From: an uncultured Lachnospiraceae bacterium
GTDB lineage: Bacteria; Bacillota; Clostridia; Lachnospirales; Lachnospiraceae
DNA length: 56,743 nucleotides
Assembly (NCBI GenBank): GCA_910579495.1
Contig: CAJTVD010000013.1
Location: 1 to 56,743 of the forward strand
Direction: 5' to 3'
The position numbers and the translations under genes are program-made. How positions within the stretch are numbered: the stretch's first letter is position 1; each line of letters begins with the position of its first letter. Under the pieces are notes generated by a model, which saw only the letters and a list, made by a program, of their open reading frames with translations, did no database searches and was not told the origin of the DNA. Shown piece by piece: positions 31,604 to 39,864 of the stretch.

Positions 31604-32053
31604 TCCCAAACAGGCAGCTTTATCTGCTGGGAAGGATAGCAGAAAGTACTGGTTCCAGGCTGGGGTCTTAACAGTAAAAAGCAAGGGAAGATATTTGGTT
31701 CTGTTATTCGGGTACATGGTTTTCTTTTCGGGATTATGTACCCGAATCCGTTATAAATTCTATGGTTATAAAGAAAGTGTGGAAAATTAAAAATCTGGCC
31801 TTCAAGTATGCTTATCCTGGTTTAACTATCCCAACAGCAAAAAATGGCAGATAGTCCTTATGCTGGAAGTCTATTTGTTGATTTCTACAGTCTTAGGGCT
31901 TTATTTGGAAGGATATCTCTATCTTAAATATATTTCTGATGACGTGGAAAGCGTTTTGGTGTGGCATTGGAATGTTTTCTGAAACGGGAAAAATAATAAA
32001 GTGGCCAGGGGAGCAGGATGGCCAGATTGTAAAAGGAAACAGGGGGTGCAGTT
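31604..32053. other. Intergenic region with a 12-bp inverted repeat
   Basis: 450 bases without a strong gene. ATTCGGGTACAT (31706-31717) and ATGTACCCGAAT (31736-31747) form a perfect inverted repeat with an 18-base spacer and no T-run. A 40-residue hydrophobic frame (31860-31982, MLEVYLLISTVLGLYL...) without a good ribosome site could be a leftover of a membrane gene. Confidence 0.45.
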
Positions 32054-33898
32054 TTGAAAAAATCAAAAAAGAAAAAACAAGATTCCGGCGGCATAATCCG
32101 CAATTTATGGGACTGGCTGGCAAAGCTGTACCGGGAGTCGCCGTTTTTTGTCTGGCTGTTTATTATCCAGATTCCTTTAGAAGTTGGCATTTCCCTGCTG
32201 GGGGCATATTTCCCTTCAGCATTGGTGGCAGATATCACAGGCAGTATGAGGGTGAAGGCCATGGTCTTTGACCTGGCGGTACTTGGGGGCGGCCTGACGG
32301 TGATGAAGGTGGTGAAAGGATGGGCAGGGCAGGCCTGCAAGGCAAAGGAAGAGCGGCTCCGCTACAAGCATTCCCTGGAGATCGTGGAAGCGGTGGTAAA
32401 CACAGAGTATGCCAATACAGAAAGGCCAGATTTCCAGAGCACCTTTGATAAGATACAGGAACTTCATATATGGTCCGATACCTTCACGTGGCAGTTTATG
32501 GATGTTTTTGTGGGTATGGCTTCTGCTTTGGGCGGGATTGTCCTTTACGTGGGGATCCTTTCAAGGATATCCGTATGGATATTGCTGCTTACCGTAGCAG
32601 GGGTAGCGGTTAATTTTATGGTGAGCATCCGCTGTAACCGGTGGGATGCGGACAACCGCCATAAGTGGTGGGCATTGGACAAGAAGATGCACTACTTAAG
32701 CGTGGTCCTGTCTTCCTTTGAGTCGGCAAAGGATGTGCGCCTGTACCATATGCCCCCATGGCTGGGGAAATTGTATGACAGGGAACTGAAAGAAAGGCTT
32801 CGTTTTACTGTGCGCCAGCAGGCAAATTATTTTGTACAGAGCATTGCCTGGAGATCCTGCGAACTGTTTATGGCGGGAGCGGCATACCTGTACCTGATTG
32901 CCAGTGTCTTTGAGGGCAGGATAGACACGGCGGAGTTTGTGTTTTATGTGGGGGCGGCCACCGGCTTTGCCATGTGGAGCACTACTTTTGTATGGACACT
33001 GAAAATGCTCCATGAGCAGGCTTTGTACGTGGAGGAAAACAGAAAGTTTATGGCAGGGCTGAAAAAGGAAGATGAGGAAGATAAACTCCCACTGGCCTTC
33101 CCCAAAGGCCATATTCCGGAGATCCGTTTTCAGAATGTGTCCTTCCGGTATGAGGGGGCGAAGGAGGACACCATCCGGGGCATCAGCCTGGCCATTAAGC
33201 CAGGGGAGAATCTGGCGGTGGTGGGGTGCAACGGTGCTGGAAAGTCAACCTTTATCAAACTGCTGTGCGGTTTTTATGACCCTACGGAAGGGGAAATCCT
33301 GGTGGATGGCGTTGACAGGAGGAACTATAGCCGCGCTTCCTGGCTTGCCCATTTTACAGGGGTTTTCCAGGATATGGGCTTTTTCCCCCTTTCTCTTTTG
33401 GAAAACCTGGTCCCAGGCCAGGAGGCGGATAAAGGGCGGCTTGAGGAATGCCTGAAAATGGCGGACATGGAAGAGAAGCTTCAAAAACTGCCGGAGGGGC
33501 TTGCCACTGCTTTTGGCGTTGGGGCCGTAGAAGGGGCAGTGGAGTTTTCCGGTGGTGAGCAGCAGAAGCTGATGCTGGCCAGGGCGCTGTATAAGCAGGC
33601 ACCCCTTATGGTGTTGGACGAGCCTACCGCCGCCCTTGACCCGTTGATGGAGAGCGAACTTTATGAGGGGTATCGGAAATTTTCGGAGGACAAGACTACG
33701 GTTTTCATTTCCCACAGGCTTGCAAGCACCCATTTCTGTGACAGGATCCTGCTGATGGAAAATGGGGAGATTGCGGAGATGGGGAGCCACAGGGAGCTTT
33801 TGGATAAGGGAGGGAAGTATGCCCGGATGTTCTATTTGCAGAGTAAATATTATCAGCAGGCGGAAGCCGGGCTGGAAGGGGAGGTGATTTCCCAATGA
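32054..33898 (+). CDS. ABC exporter half-transporter, subunit A
   Basis: A 614-residue fused membrane/ATPase protein, starting at a TTG after AGGGGG. Residues about 20-320 are the six-helix membrane domain. The ATPase domain (about 350-610) has Walker A GCNGAGKST, signature FSGGEQQKL, Walker B LMVLDEPTAALDP and the H-loop ISHR. The catalytic sites look canonical. Its stop overlaps the next start (ATGA), and the two adjacent but different half-transporters imply a heterodimeric exporter. The substrate is unknown: peptide, lipid or drug. Confidence 0.9.
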   Translation: MKKSKKKKQDSGGIIRNLWDWLAKLYRESPFFVWLFIIQIPLEVGISLLGAYFPSALVADITGSMRVKAMVFDLAVLGGGLTVMKVVKGWAGQACKAKEERLRYKHSLEIVEAVVNTEYANTERPDFQSTFDKIQELHIWSDTFTWQFMDVFVGMASALGGIVLYVGILSRISVWILLLTVAGVAVNFMVSIRCNRWDADNRHKWWALDKKMHYLSVVLSSFESAKDVRLYHMPPWLGKLYDRELKERLRFTVRQQANYFVQSIAWRSCELFMAGAAYLYLIASVFEGRIDTAEFVFYVGAATGFAMWSTTFVWTLKMLHEQALYVEENRKFMAGLKKEDEEDKLPLAFPKGHIPEIRFQNVSFRYEGAKEDTIRGISLAIKPGENLAVVGCNGAGKSTFIKLLCGFYDPTEGEILVDGVDRRNYSRASWLAHFTGVFQDMGFFPLSLLENLVPGQEADKGRLEECLKMADMEEKLQKLPEGLATAFGVGAVEGAVEFSGGEQQKLMLARALYKQAPLMVLDEPTAALDPLMESELYEGYRKFSEDKTTVFISHRLASTHFCDRILLMENGEIAEMGSHRELLDKGGKYARMFYLQSKYYQQAEAGLEGEVISQ

Positions 33899-35754
33899 GA
33901 AAAGATGGGGAAAGCGGGGGCGGAAAGGGGCAGGGCAGCCTTAAAAGGGCAGCCGGCATGATCATCAGGGAAGTACCAGCCCTCTTCCCGGCCACGGTTA
34001 TACTGGCAGTGGCTGAAGCAGCGTATCCCTATATCGGGATTATCCTTTCAGCCGCCATTGTCACAGAGCTGGCTGACAGCCAGCGGGAGATCGGGCATTT
34101 GTTTTTCCTGGCGGCGTTAATGGTGGGGCTTAACTGTGTGGGAGGGCTTTTGGTTGCTTTCCTGCGCCAGCTCCAGGATGTGCTGAAGTATAAGCAAATG
34201 AAGCTGCTGGAAAAAAGCATAGCGGCCAAATCCTGGGAAATGGATTATAAAACAACCTGTGACCCGAAAGTCCACGAAAAAAGAAATATGATGCCCCATT
34301 GGGGATATGAACATGGGCTCGTCACCCTGGCACAGCAGGCCAGTTCCCTTTTGGAATCCCTTTTTGTAATGGGTATTTCGATTGTGCTGGTAGTGGAATT
34401 TTTCTCCGCAAGGGCTGTTGGAGAGGGAACTGTGGTAAGGCTTTTGAATCACTGGATTTTTCCGGTGGTATTCCTTCTGCTCTTTGGCAGTAACGCTGCT
34501 TATGGCATCTGGTCTGCGGCACGGTCCCAGAAAGTGGTTTATCAGGCGAATAAAGAGATCGAAGCGTCCAATAATCTTGCGGTGAGCCTGTTCCAGTCCT
34601 GCTGTGCGGAATACCAAAGGGGGAAGGACGTGCGCCTGTTCCAGGCCCAGAAGATCCTGCTGCAGAAACTTTCAGGCCTGTATGGCACCATTGTGAAGGT
34701 GCAGGAGCGGGCGAAAGGGGTTGCCAGGAGGATGAGCGTCTCGGCGGACCTGGGCTCCAATATTTTTAACCTTCTGGTATATCTGTTTGTGGGATTAAAA
34801 GCAATCTATGGGGCTTTTGGCCCGGGCAGCCTGCTGAAATATACGGGGATGGTGGTGCAGATGGGGAATGGTGTGGAGAAGATGTTTAACACCATCCGGG
34901 AGATCTTCCAGAACAAACGCTATCTGGATGATTATTTTGCCTATCTGGATATGGAAAACCGGGCGGCGGAAGGCAGCCTTCCCATAACAGACAAGATCCG
35001 GGAGGATTATGAATTTGAGTTTTGCAATGTGGCCTTTACCTACCCCGGTATGGAAGCCCCCAGCCTTTCGGGAATAAACTGCAAACTAAGGAAAGGGGAA
35101 AAAGTTGCCATTGTGGGGCGCAACGGTTCCGGCAAAACCACTTTGGTCAAGCTATTGTGCCGCCTGTATGATCCCCAGGAAGGGGAAATTTTATTAAACG
35201 GGGTAAATATCCGCCAGTACCAGTATGAGGAATACCTGGAATTTTTCTCTACGGTTTTTCAGGATTACTCTATTTTTGCCTTTCAGCTGGGGGAAAATGT
35301 GGCGGCGGAAAGTGTTTATGATGAGAAAGCAGCAGCCTGCGCCCTGGAAAATGCCGGATTTGGGGAGCGGTTAAAGACCATGCCGGAAGGGCTCCGCACC
35401 CAGCTTTACAAATATTTTTATGAGGATGGCGTGGAACTGTCCGGCGGGGAGGGGCAGAAGGTGGCCATAGCCCGGTGCCTTTACAAGGACGCCCCCTATG
35501 CCATTTTGGACGAGCCCACCGCCGCCCTTGACCCGGTTGCGGAGGCGGATATTTACCAGAGGATGAATCAGTTTATACAGGGAAAAGGGGCGATTTATAT
35601 TTCCCACCGCCTTTCCAGCTGCCATTTCTGCCGGCGGATCATGGTGTTTGACGGGGGAAGGCTTTTGGAGACAGGAACCCATGAAGAGCTGCTTGGCAGG
35701 CAGGGGCTATACTACAAACTCTGGAATGCCCAGGCAAAGTACTATCAATCCTAA
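33895..35754 (+). CDS. ABC exporter half-transporter, subunit B
   Basis: A 619-residue partner with the same layout: six membrane segments and an ATPase domain with Walker A GRNGSGKTT, signature LSGGEGQKV, Walker B YAILDEPTAALDP and the H-loop ISHR. The 4-base overlap with subunit A indicates coupled translation and a 1:1 complex. Both sites look active, unlike some heterodimeric exporters with one degenerate site. There is no adjacent peptidase, regulator or precursor gene to suggest a substrate. Confidence 0.9.
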   Translation: MRKDGESGGGKGQGSLKRAAGMIIREVPALFPATVILAVAEAAYPYIGIILSAAIVTELADSQREIGHLFFLAALMVGLNCVGGLLVAFLRQLQDVLKYKQMKLLEKSIAAKSWEMDYKTTCDPKVHEKRNMMPHWGYEHGLVTLAQQASSLLESLFVMGISIVLVVEFFSARAVGEGTVVRLLNHWIFPVVFLLLFGSNAAYGIWSAARSQKVVYQANKEIEASNNLAVSLFQSCCAEYQRGKDVRLFQAQKILLQKLSGLYGTIVKVQERAKGVARRMSVSADLGSNIFNLLVYLFVGLKAIYGAFGPGSLLKYTGMVVQMGNGVEKMFNTIREIFQNKRYLDDYFAYLDMENRAAEGSLPITDKIREDYEFEFCNVAFTYPGMEAPSLSGINCKLRKGEKVAIVGRNGSGKTTLVKLLCRLYDPQEGEILLNGVNIRQYQYEEYLEFFSTVFQDYSIFAFQLGENVAAESVYDEKAAACALENAGFGERLKTMPEGLRTQLYKYFYEDGVELSGGEGQKVAIARCLYKDAPYAILDEPTAALDPVAEADIYQRMNQFIQGKGAIYISHRLSSCHFCRRIMVFDGGRLLETGTHEELLGRQGLYYKLWNAQAKYYQS

Positions 35755-35760
35755 AAGCGT

Positions 35761-35787
35761 AATCCCCTTTTCCAGGAAAAGGGGATT
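35761..35787. terminator. Hairpin after the exporter operon
   Basis: AATCCCCTTTTCC (35761-35773) and GGAAAAGGGGATT (35775-35787) form an almost continuous stem. No T-run follows, so termination may be inefficient. The next promoter's -35 begins inside it. Confidence 0.5.
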
Positions 35788-35814
35788 GAAATAGAACGTA
35801 AGTTCTGATATAAT
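35786..35814 (+). promoter_or_regulatory. Strong promoter of the Y-family polymerase gene
   Basis: TTGAAA (35786-35791) and TATAAT (35809-35814) are 17 bases apart, and a LexA box fills the spacer. Confidence 0.8.
35794..35805. promoter_or_regulatory. LexA (DinR) box
   Basis: GAACGTAAGTTC matches the Gram-positive SOS box core GAAC-N4-GTTC exactly and lies between -35 and -10. LexA bound here would block polymerase. The gene it controls is an error-prone polymerase, a classic SOS target, so the prediction is internally consistent. Confidence 0.8.
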
Positions 35815-35850
35815 CATGGCAGTATGAAAACCGGAAGGAGGAACGGGAAG

Positions 35851-37380
35851 ATGGCAGAGGTGCCCCATACTTATATTGCCATTGATTTAAAGTCCTTCTA
35901 TGCCTCTGTAGAGTGCGTGGAACGGGGGCTGAATCCCTTAGCTGCCAATCTTGTGGTGGCCGATGGCAGCCGGACGGAAAAGACCATCTGCCTTGCAGTG
36001 TCGCCCTCCCTGAAAGCTTACGGCATATCCGGCAGGGCAAGGCTGTTTGAGGTGGTACAGAAGGTGAGGGAAGCCAACGCCCTGCGCCGGCAGAAGGCGC
36101 CGGGAGGCAGGTTTAGTGGTTCCTCCTTTGATGATGGGGAGCTGAAAGCCTCGCCGGGGCTTTCCATAGATTACATTACTGCGCCCCCCAGGATGGCACT
36201 TTATATGGAATTCAGTGCCAGGATTTACGATCTTTATATCCGGTATATAGCCCCGGAGGATATCCATGTTTATTCCATAGACGAGGTGTTCATGGATGTG
36301 GCGGCATATCTGGAGACTTACCGGCTGACTGCCCGGGAGCTGGCAAAGAAGCTGATACAGGAGGTTTTTGCCGCCACTGGCATTACCGCTACGGCGGGGA
36401 TTGGCGACAACCTTTACCTGTGCAAGGTTGCCATGGACATTGTGGCCAAGCATGCGACGCCGGACGGGGACGGGGTGCGGATAGCAGAGCTGGGGGAGAG
36501 GTCTTACAGGGAGCTTCTGTGGGGCCACCGCCCCCTTACGGATTTCTGGCGTGTGGGAAGGGGATATGCGAAAAAGCTGGAGGAGAACGGGCTGTTTACC
36601 ATGGGGGATGTGGCAAGGTGTTCCCTGGGAAAGCCTTCCGATTATTATAATGAAGATTTGCTTTACAGGCTTTTTGGCGTCAATGCGGAGCTTCTGATTG
36701 ACCATGCCTGGGGGTGGGAGCCCTGCACCATTTCGGACGTGAAAGCTTACAAACCCCAGGAGAACAGCATTGGCTCCGGGCAGGTACTCCAATCCCCCTA
36801 CAGCTTTGAAAAAGCCAGGCTGATCGTGCGGGAGATGACAGACCTGCTGGTACTTGGCCTGGTGGAGAAAGGCCTAGTGGCTGGCCAGATGGTTTTAACC
36901 ATAGGCTATGACATAGAAAATCTCCAAGACCCGGAAATCAGAAAAAAATATAAAGGCCCCGTCACCACTGACCATTATGGGAGAAAGGTTCCCAAACATG
37001 CCCATGGGTCGGCAAACCTTGGCCAGCAGACTTCCTCCACCAGGCTGATCATGGAGGCAGTGACAGCGCTCTACGACCGGATTGTGGACAGAAACCTTCT
37101 GGTAAGGAGGATTTACGTCACTGCCAACCATGTAGTGGAGGAAGGTGCAGCCGCAGTGGGAGAAACCTTTGAACAGCTTGACCTTTTCACTGACTACAGG
37201 GCATTGCAGGAGCAGAGGGAAAAGGAAGAAGCCCTCCGGGAGAGGGAGCGGAAAGTACAAAAGGCCATGCTGGACATTAAAAAGAAATTTGGGAAAAACG
37301 CAATCCTGAAAGGGATGAATCTGGAAGAAGGGGCCATGGCCCTGGAACGCAACAGGCAAATCGGCGGGCATAAAGCATAG
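35851..37380 (+). CDS. Y-family error-prone DNA polymerase (UvrX/UmuC-like)
   Basis: A 509-residue polymerase, started at the ATG after GGAAGGAGG. The palm motifs are TYIAIDLKSFYASVECVERG (first catalytic Asp, steric-gate Phe-Tyr) and YSIDEVFMDVAAYL (Asp-Glu pair). The finger and little-finger regions follow (TATAGIGDNLYLCKVAMDI, FWRVGRGYAKKLEENG), and the end is charged. It copies over DNA lesions and belongs to the UvrX/YqjW type found with YolD in Firmicutes and mobile elements. It has a LexA-boxed promoter and a YolD gene 57 bases downstream. Confidence 0.92.
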   Translation: MAEVPHTYIAIDLKSFYASVECVERGLNPLAANLVVADGSRTEKTICLAVSPSLKAYGISGRARLFEVVQKVREANALRRQKAPGGRFSGSSFDDGELKASPGLSIDYITAPPRMALYMEFSARIYDLYIRYIAPEDIHVYSIDEVFMDVAAYLETYRLTARELAKKLIQEVFAATGITATAGIGDNLYLCKVAMDIVAKHATPDGDGVRIAELGERSYRELLWGHRPLTDFWRVGRGYAKKLEENGLFTMGDVARCSLGKPSDYYNEDLLYRLFGVNAELLIDHAWGWEPCTISDVKAYKPQENSIGSGQVLQSPYSFEKARLIVREMTDLLVLGLVEKGLVAGQMVLTIGYDIENLQDPEIRKKYKGPVTTDHYGRKVPKHAHGSANLGQQTSSTRLIMEAVTALYDRIVDRNLLVRRIYVTANHVVEEGAAAVGETFEQLDLFTDYRALQEQREKEEALRERERKVQKAMLDIKKKFGKNAILKGMNLEEGAMALERNRQIGGHKA

Positions 37381-37437
37381 CAGCCTGCAATTAAGAAGTG
37401 TTTGGAAGGGCGTAAGCGGAAGTGGAATAAAGAATAA

Positions 37438-37896
37438 ATGGCTGAATTTTTTGAAAAGGACAATTACCGTTATAAAGATATGCTGGATCTCCCCCACCAT
37501 GTCTCCCTGGTGCATCCGCCTATGCCCATGGAGGACCGGGCGGCGCAGTTTTCCCCTTTTGCGGCGCTTACAGGCTTTGGGGAGGTGATCAGGGAAACGG
37601 AACGCCTGACCCAGGAAAGAGTGGAACTGGGGGAGGATGCAAGGAACATTCTGGACGAAAAGCTGCGGGCTTTGCAGGGACAGATTAAGAGCCAGCCCCA
37701 GGTGGCTGTCACCTATTTCCAGCAGGATGCCCGGAAAGAGGGCGGCGCATACTGTACTGTTACAGGGTGTATACAAAAGATAGATGTATATGGCGGGGTA
37801 GTAGCCATGGCGGACGGGACGAAAATTCCCGTTAATGAGATTGTGGAAATAACAAAAGAAAAAGTGCCCAGGCGGCCCGGTTGGGGAAGGGACTAG
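37438..37896 (+). CDS. YolD-like protein
   Basis: A 152-residue protein. The segment ALTGFGEVIRETERLTQERVEL follows an RAAQFSPFAAL stretch, the usual YolD signature (...RA.QF.PF.AL.G), and the C-terminal half is beta-rich (AVTYFQQDARKEGGAYCTVTG). YolD proteins accompany Y-family polymerases and are thought to act as their accessory, as the UmuD-like partner is absent in these organisms. The 57-base spacing supports one SOS operon. Confidence 0.8.
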   Translation: MAEFFEKDNYRYKDMLDLPHHVSLVHPPMPMEDRAAQFSPFAALTGFGEVIRETERLTQERVELGEDARNILDEKLRALQGQIKSQPQVAVTYFQQDARKEGGAYCTVTGCIQKIDVYGGVVAMADGTKIPVNEIVEITKEKVPRRPGWGRD

Positions 37897-37936
37897 GCGG
37901 GAAGGATAACCCACACTTTTTAGGGGGGATATTTTT

Positions 37937-38307
37937 ATGGTTATAAGGAAAGCTGGATGGGCGGAAAGATTGTGGGGCATATTATGTTTACAAAGGCAAT
38001 GGTTGGAAATAAGGCTGTTTTGGCCCTGGCACCGCTATCTGTCCTGCCAGAATATCAGAAAAAAGGAATAGGGGCTGCCTTGATAAAAGAGGGGCACAGG
38101 ATTGCAGGGGAATTAGGTTATGGGTATTCAGTTGTTCTGGGCAGCGGGGAATACTATCCCCAAATGGGGTACCTGCCAGCAGATAAATTTGGCATAAAGC
38201 CATCGTTTGAGGTTCCCAACGAAAATTTTATGGCATGCAGGCTGAAAGAAGATGCGCCTGGTGTTAATGGGATTATGAAATATGCAAAAGAGTTCGGGAT
38301 TGGCTAA
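37937..38307 (+). pseudogene. GNAT acetyltransferase missing its N-terminal part
   Basis: The C-terminal two thirds of a GNAT protein are clear from 37957: GGKIVGHIMFTKA, VLPEYQKKGIGAALIKEG (acetyl-CoA loop) and SVVLGSGEYYPQMGYLP. Upstream at 37937, with a ribosome site, there is an ATG starting MVIRKA, the normal first residues of this family, but in another frame and followed at once by the GKIVGH strand. About 45-50 residues that should lie between are missing. A deletion with frame loss is the simplest explanation; the shortened 116-residue frame could still be expressed but lacks the substrate side. Confidence 0.65.
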
Positions 38308-38427
38308 TGCAAATCGGGATGGCCAACTGGGCGGAGATCGTAAACCCTGACGGTCAAGATATGGACAGGGCTTTCTAGGTCTTAAGAAAATACCGGAATA
38401 TCGGTTTATGATTACGGAGGGAGTATT

Positions 38428-38889
38428 GTGAAAATAAATAAGGGCGTAAAAAAATCTTTTGTAGTAATCGGTAAGGAAGGTTCCACGTTGGATGGAGATG
38501 GTTTTATCCAAAAGCTATGGAACGATGCCAATACACATTTTGAGGAAGTACAGCATTTGGCAAAGAAAGATAAAAACGGAAATATATACGGAATTTGGGG
38601 TGCAATGTCTGATTTTTCCCACAGCTTCATGCCATGGGAGGATTTTGACAAGGGGCTTTATCTTGCGGGCGTGGAGTGCGATGATGATGCCGAAGCGCCC
38701 GATGGCTGGACAAAATGGAGGATTCCCGGTTACGAATATATTTATGTGGAATGTGAAAGTGATGATATATTTTCAAAGGTAATGGGATATATGGAGGGTA
38801 ACGGCATTCCGCTAGCCGGTGCCGTCCACGATTTTACCTGTCCAAAGACCGGAAAGAGTTATATGTATTTTCCGGTTAGGAAGTTATAA
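38428..38889 (+). CDS. GyrI-like small-molecule-binding protein
   Basis: A 153-residue stand-alone GyrI-like domain, from a GTG start after GGAGGG. It contains VVIGKEGSTLDGDGFIQKLW, the GIWGAMSDFSHSFMPW strand, DFDKGLYLAGVECDDDAEAPDGW, and the end CPKTGKSYMYFPVRK. This is the effector-binding fold of AraC/MerR regulators in free form, thought to bind or detoxify xenobiotics. No DNA-binding domain is present. Confidence 0.82.
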   Translation: MKINKGVKKSFVVIGKEGSTLDGDGFIQKLWNDANTHFEEVQHLAKKDKNGNIYGIWGAMSDFSHSFMPWEDFDKGLYLAGVECDDDAEAPDGWTKWRIPGYEYIYVECESDDIFSKVMGYMEGNGIPLAGAVHDFTCPKTGKSYMYFPVRKL

Positions 38890-39106
38890 TACGGGCGGTC
38901 TTGTGCCGCCCCATGCTTTCTGTTCAAATACGTTTATGGGTACTGCCATAACAGGTAGGCGGCCAGTCTTTCGGTGCATATGCAAAGGGCATTGCCCCCT
39001 CTGGCTACGGGTAAAACCGGGAAAGGGGTAACCGCCCTTTAGCCGAGCTTATTTCAGGTTAAACTTATAAACGATTCTTACAAAAAATGTCTAAAGCTTA
39101 TCCTTT
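38890..39106. other. Intergenic region without clear gene
   Basis: GC-rich stretch with GGCGGTCTTGTGCCGCC-type short inverted segments near 38894-38910. No gene or recognisable site is visible on either strand. Confidence 0.35.
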
Positions 39107-39607
39107 TTACCTGCCGCGTCCGCCACGGAAGCCGTTTCCGCATCCATTGCCCCTGGCCTGGCCAGTGCTGTAATTGTCACAGATGCCATCCCCGTCCGCA
39201 TCTGTAAAAAATCTCCCGCGTCCGCCCTGGAAGCCTGTACCCTTCCCATATCCTGCGGCTTGGCCTGCAGCATAATTATCACAGACGCCATCTCCATCCG
39301 CGTCCACATAATTCCCGCCGCACCAGTGATTAACGCTGCAGTTGTCGCAGATGCCATCCCCGTCTGCATCCACAAAGTAATTCCCGTTTCCGGTGAGGCA
39401 GCCTATGGCATATGCGCCGCAGTTATCGCAAATGCCGTCCCCATTGGCGTCAATATAGGCGCAGGCACTGCCAGCATAATCACAGATACCATCCCCATTG
39501 GCATCTACATAATTACATCCGGTTCCAGGGCCAGCTGCAAATGCGGTAGTGGTTCCTGCGGATAAGACAATTGTCGCTGCTAAGACGCCTAAAAATGCTT
39601 TTTTCAT
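39107..39607 (-). CDS. Secreted calcium-binding-type repeat protein (five DxDGDGxCD repeats)
   Basis: A 166-residue exported protein. The signal peptide MKKAFLGVLAATIVLSAG... ends in an AFA-A cleavage site near residue 24. The mature part has five copies of a [YF]xDAxGDGxCD[NY] unit, each a DxDGDG metal-binding loop followed by Cys-Asp, then Gly/Arg-rich linkers and an RGGRGR end. The unit resembles the loops of dockerin and thrombospondin type 3 calcium repeats, but here each loop is followed by a Cys, so disulfide or metal clusters are possible. The neighbouring genes give no function. The DNA repeats reflect the protein repeats. Confidence 0.75.
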   Translation of the reverse strand: MKKAFLGVLAATIVLSAGTTTAFAAGPGTGCNYVDANGDGICDYAGSACAYIDANGDGICDNCGAYAIGCLTGNGNYFVDADGDGICDNCSVNHWCGGNYVDADGDGVCDNYAAGQAAGYGKGTGFQGGRGRFFTDADGDGICDNYSTGQARGNGCGNGFRGGRGR

Positions 39608-39769
39608 AAGGATCCCTTTCTTCTTTTTGCGTTTGTTTTTTCCTTCACTTTAGATACGATCTAAAGGCGGGAATCCATTCAATTATTTAGGAATATTTTT
39701 GGGCCTTCTGTAACGTTTTTACTAAATATAAAATATGTATTAAATACTGTTAAAAAACTGTTTCCCGGC

Positions 39770-39798
39770 TTGTTTACTGTCAGGAAGACCTGTATAAT
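39770..39798 (+). promoter_or_regulatory. Promoter of hflK
   Basis: TTGTTT (39770-39775) and TATAAT (39793-39798) are 17 bases apart, some 65 bases before the hflK start. Confidence 0.65.
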
Positions 39799-39864
39799 GA
39801 AACGAAAAGCGCATCATCTGCCCACAAAACCAGGAGGGCGCAGCACTGGAAGAGGAGGAAAAAT

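Noticed and set aside
36895..37980. 361-residue minus-strand frame spanning the polymerase and YolD genes
   Set aside because: Antisense to two recognised genes; low-complexity Phe/Pro/Leu product.
39107..39607. Regular DNA repeats that might be a CRISPR array
   Set aside because: The repeats are coding, vary in spacing and encode the DxDGDGxCD units of one protein; there are no unique spacers of constant length.
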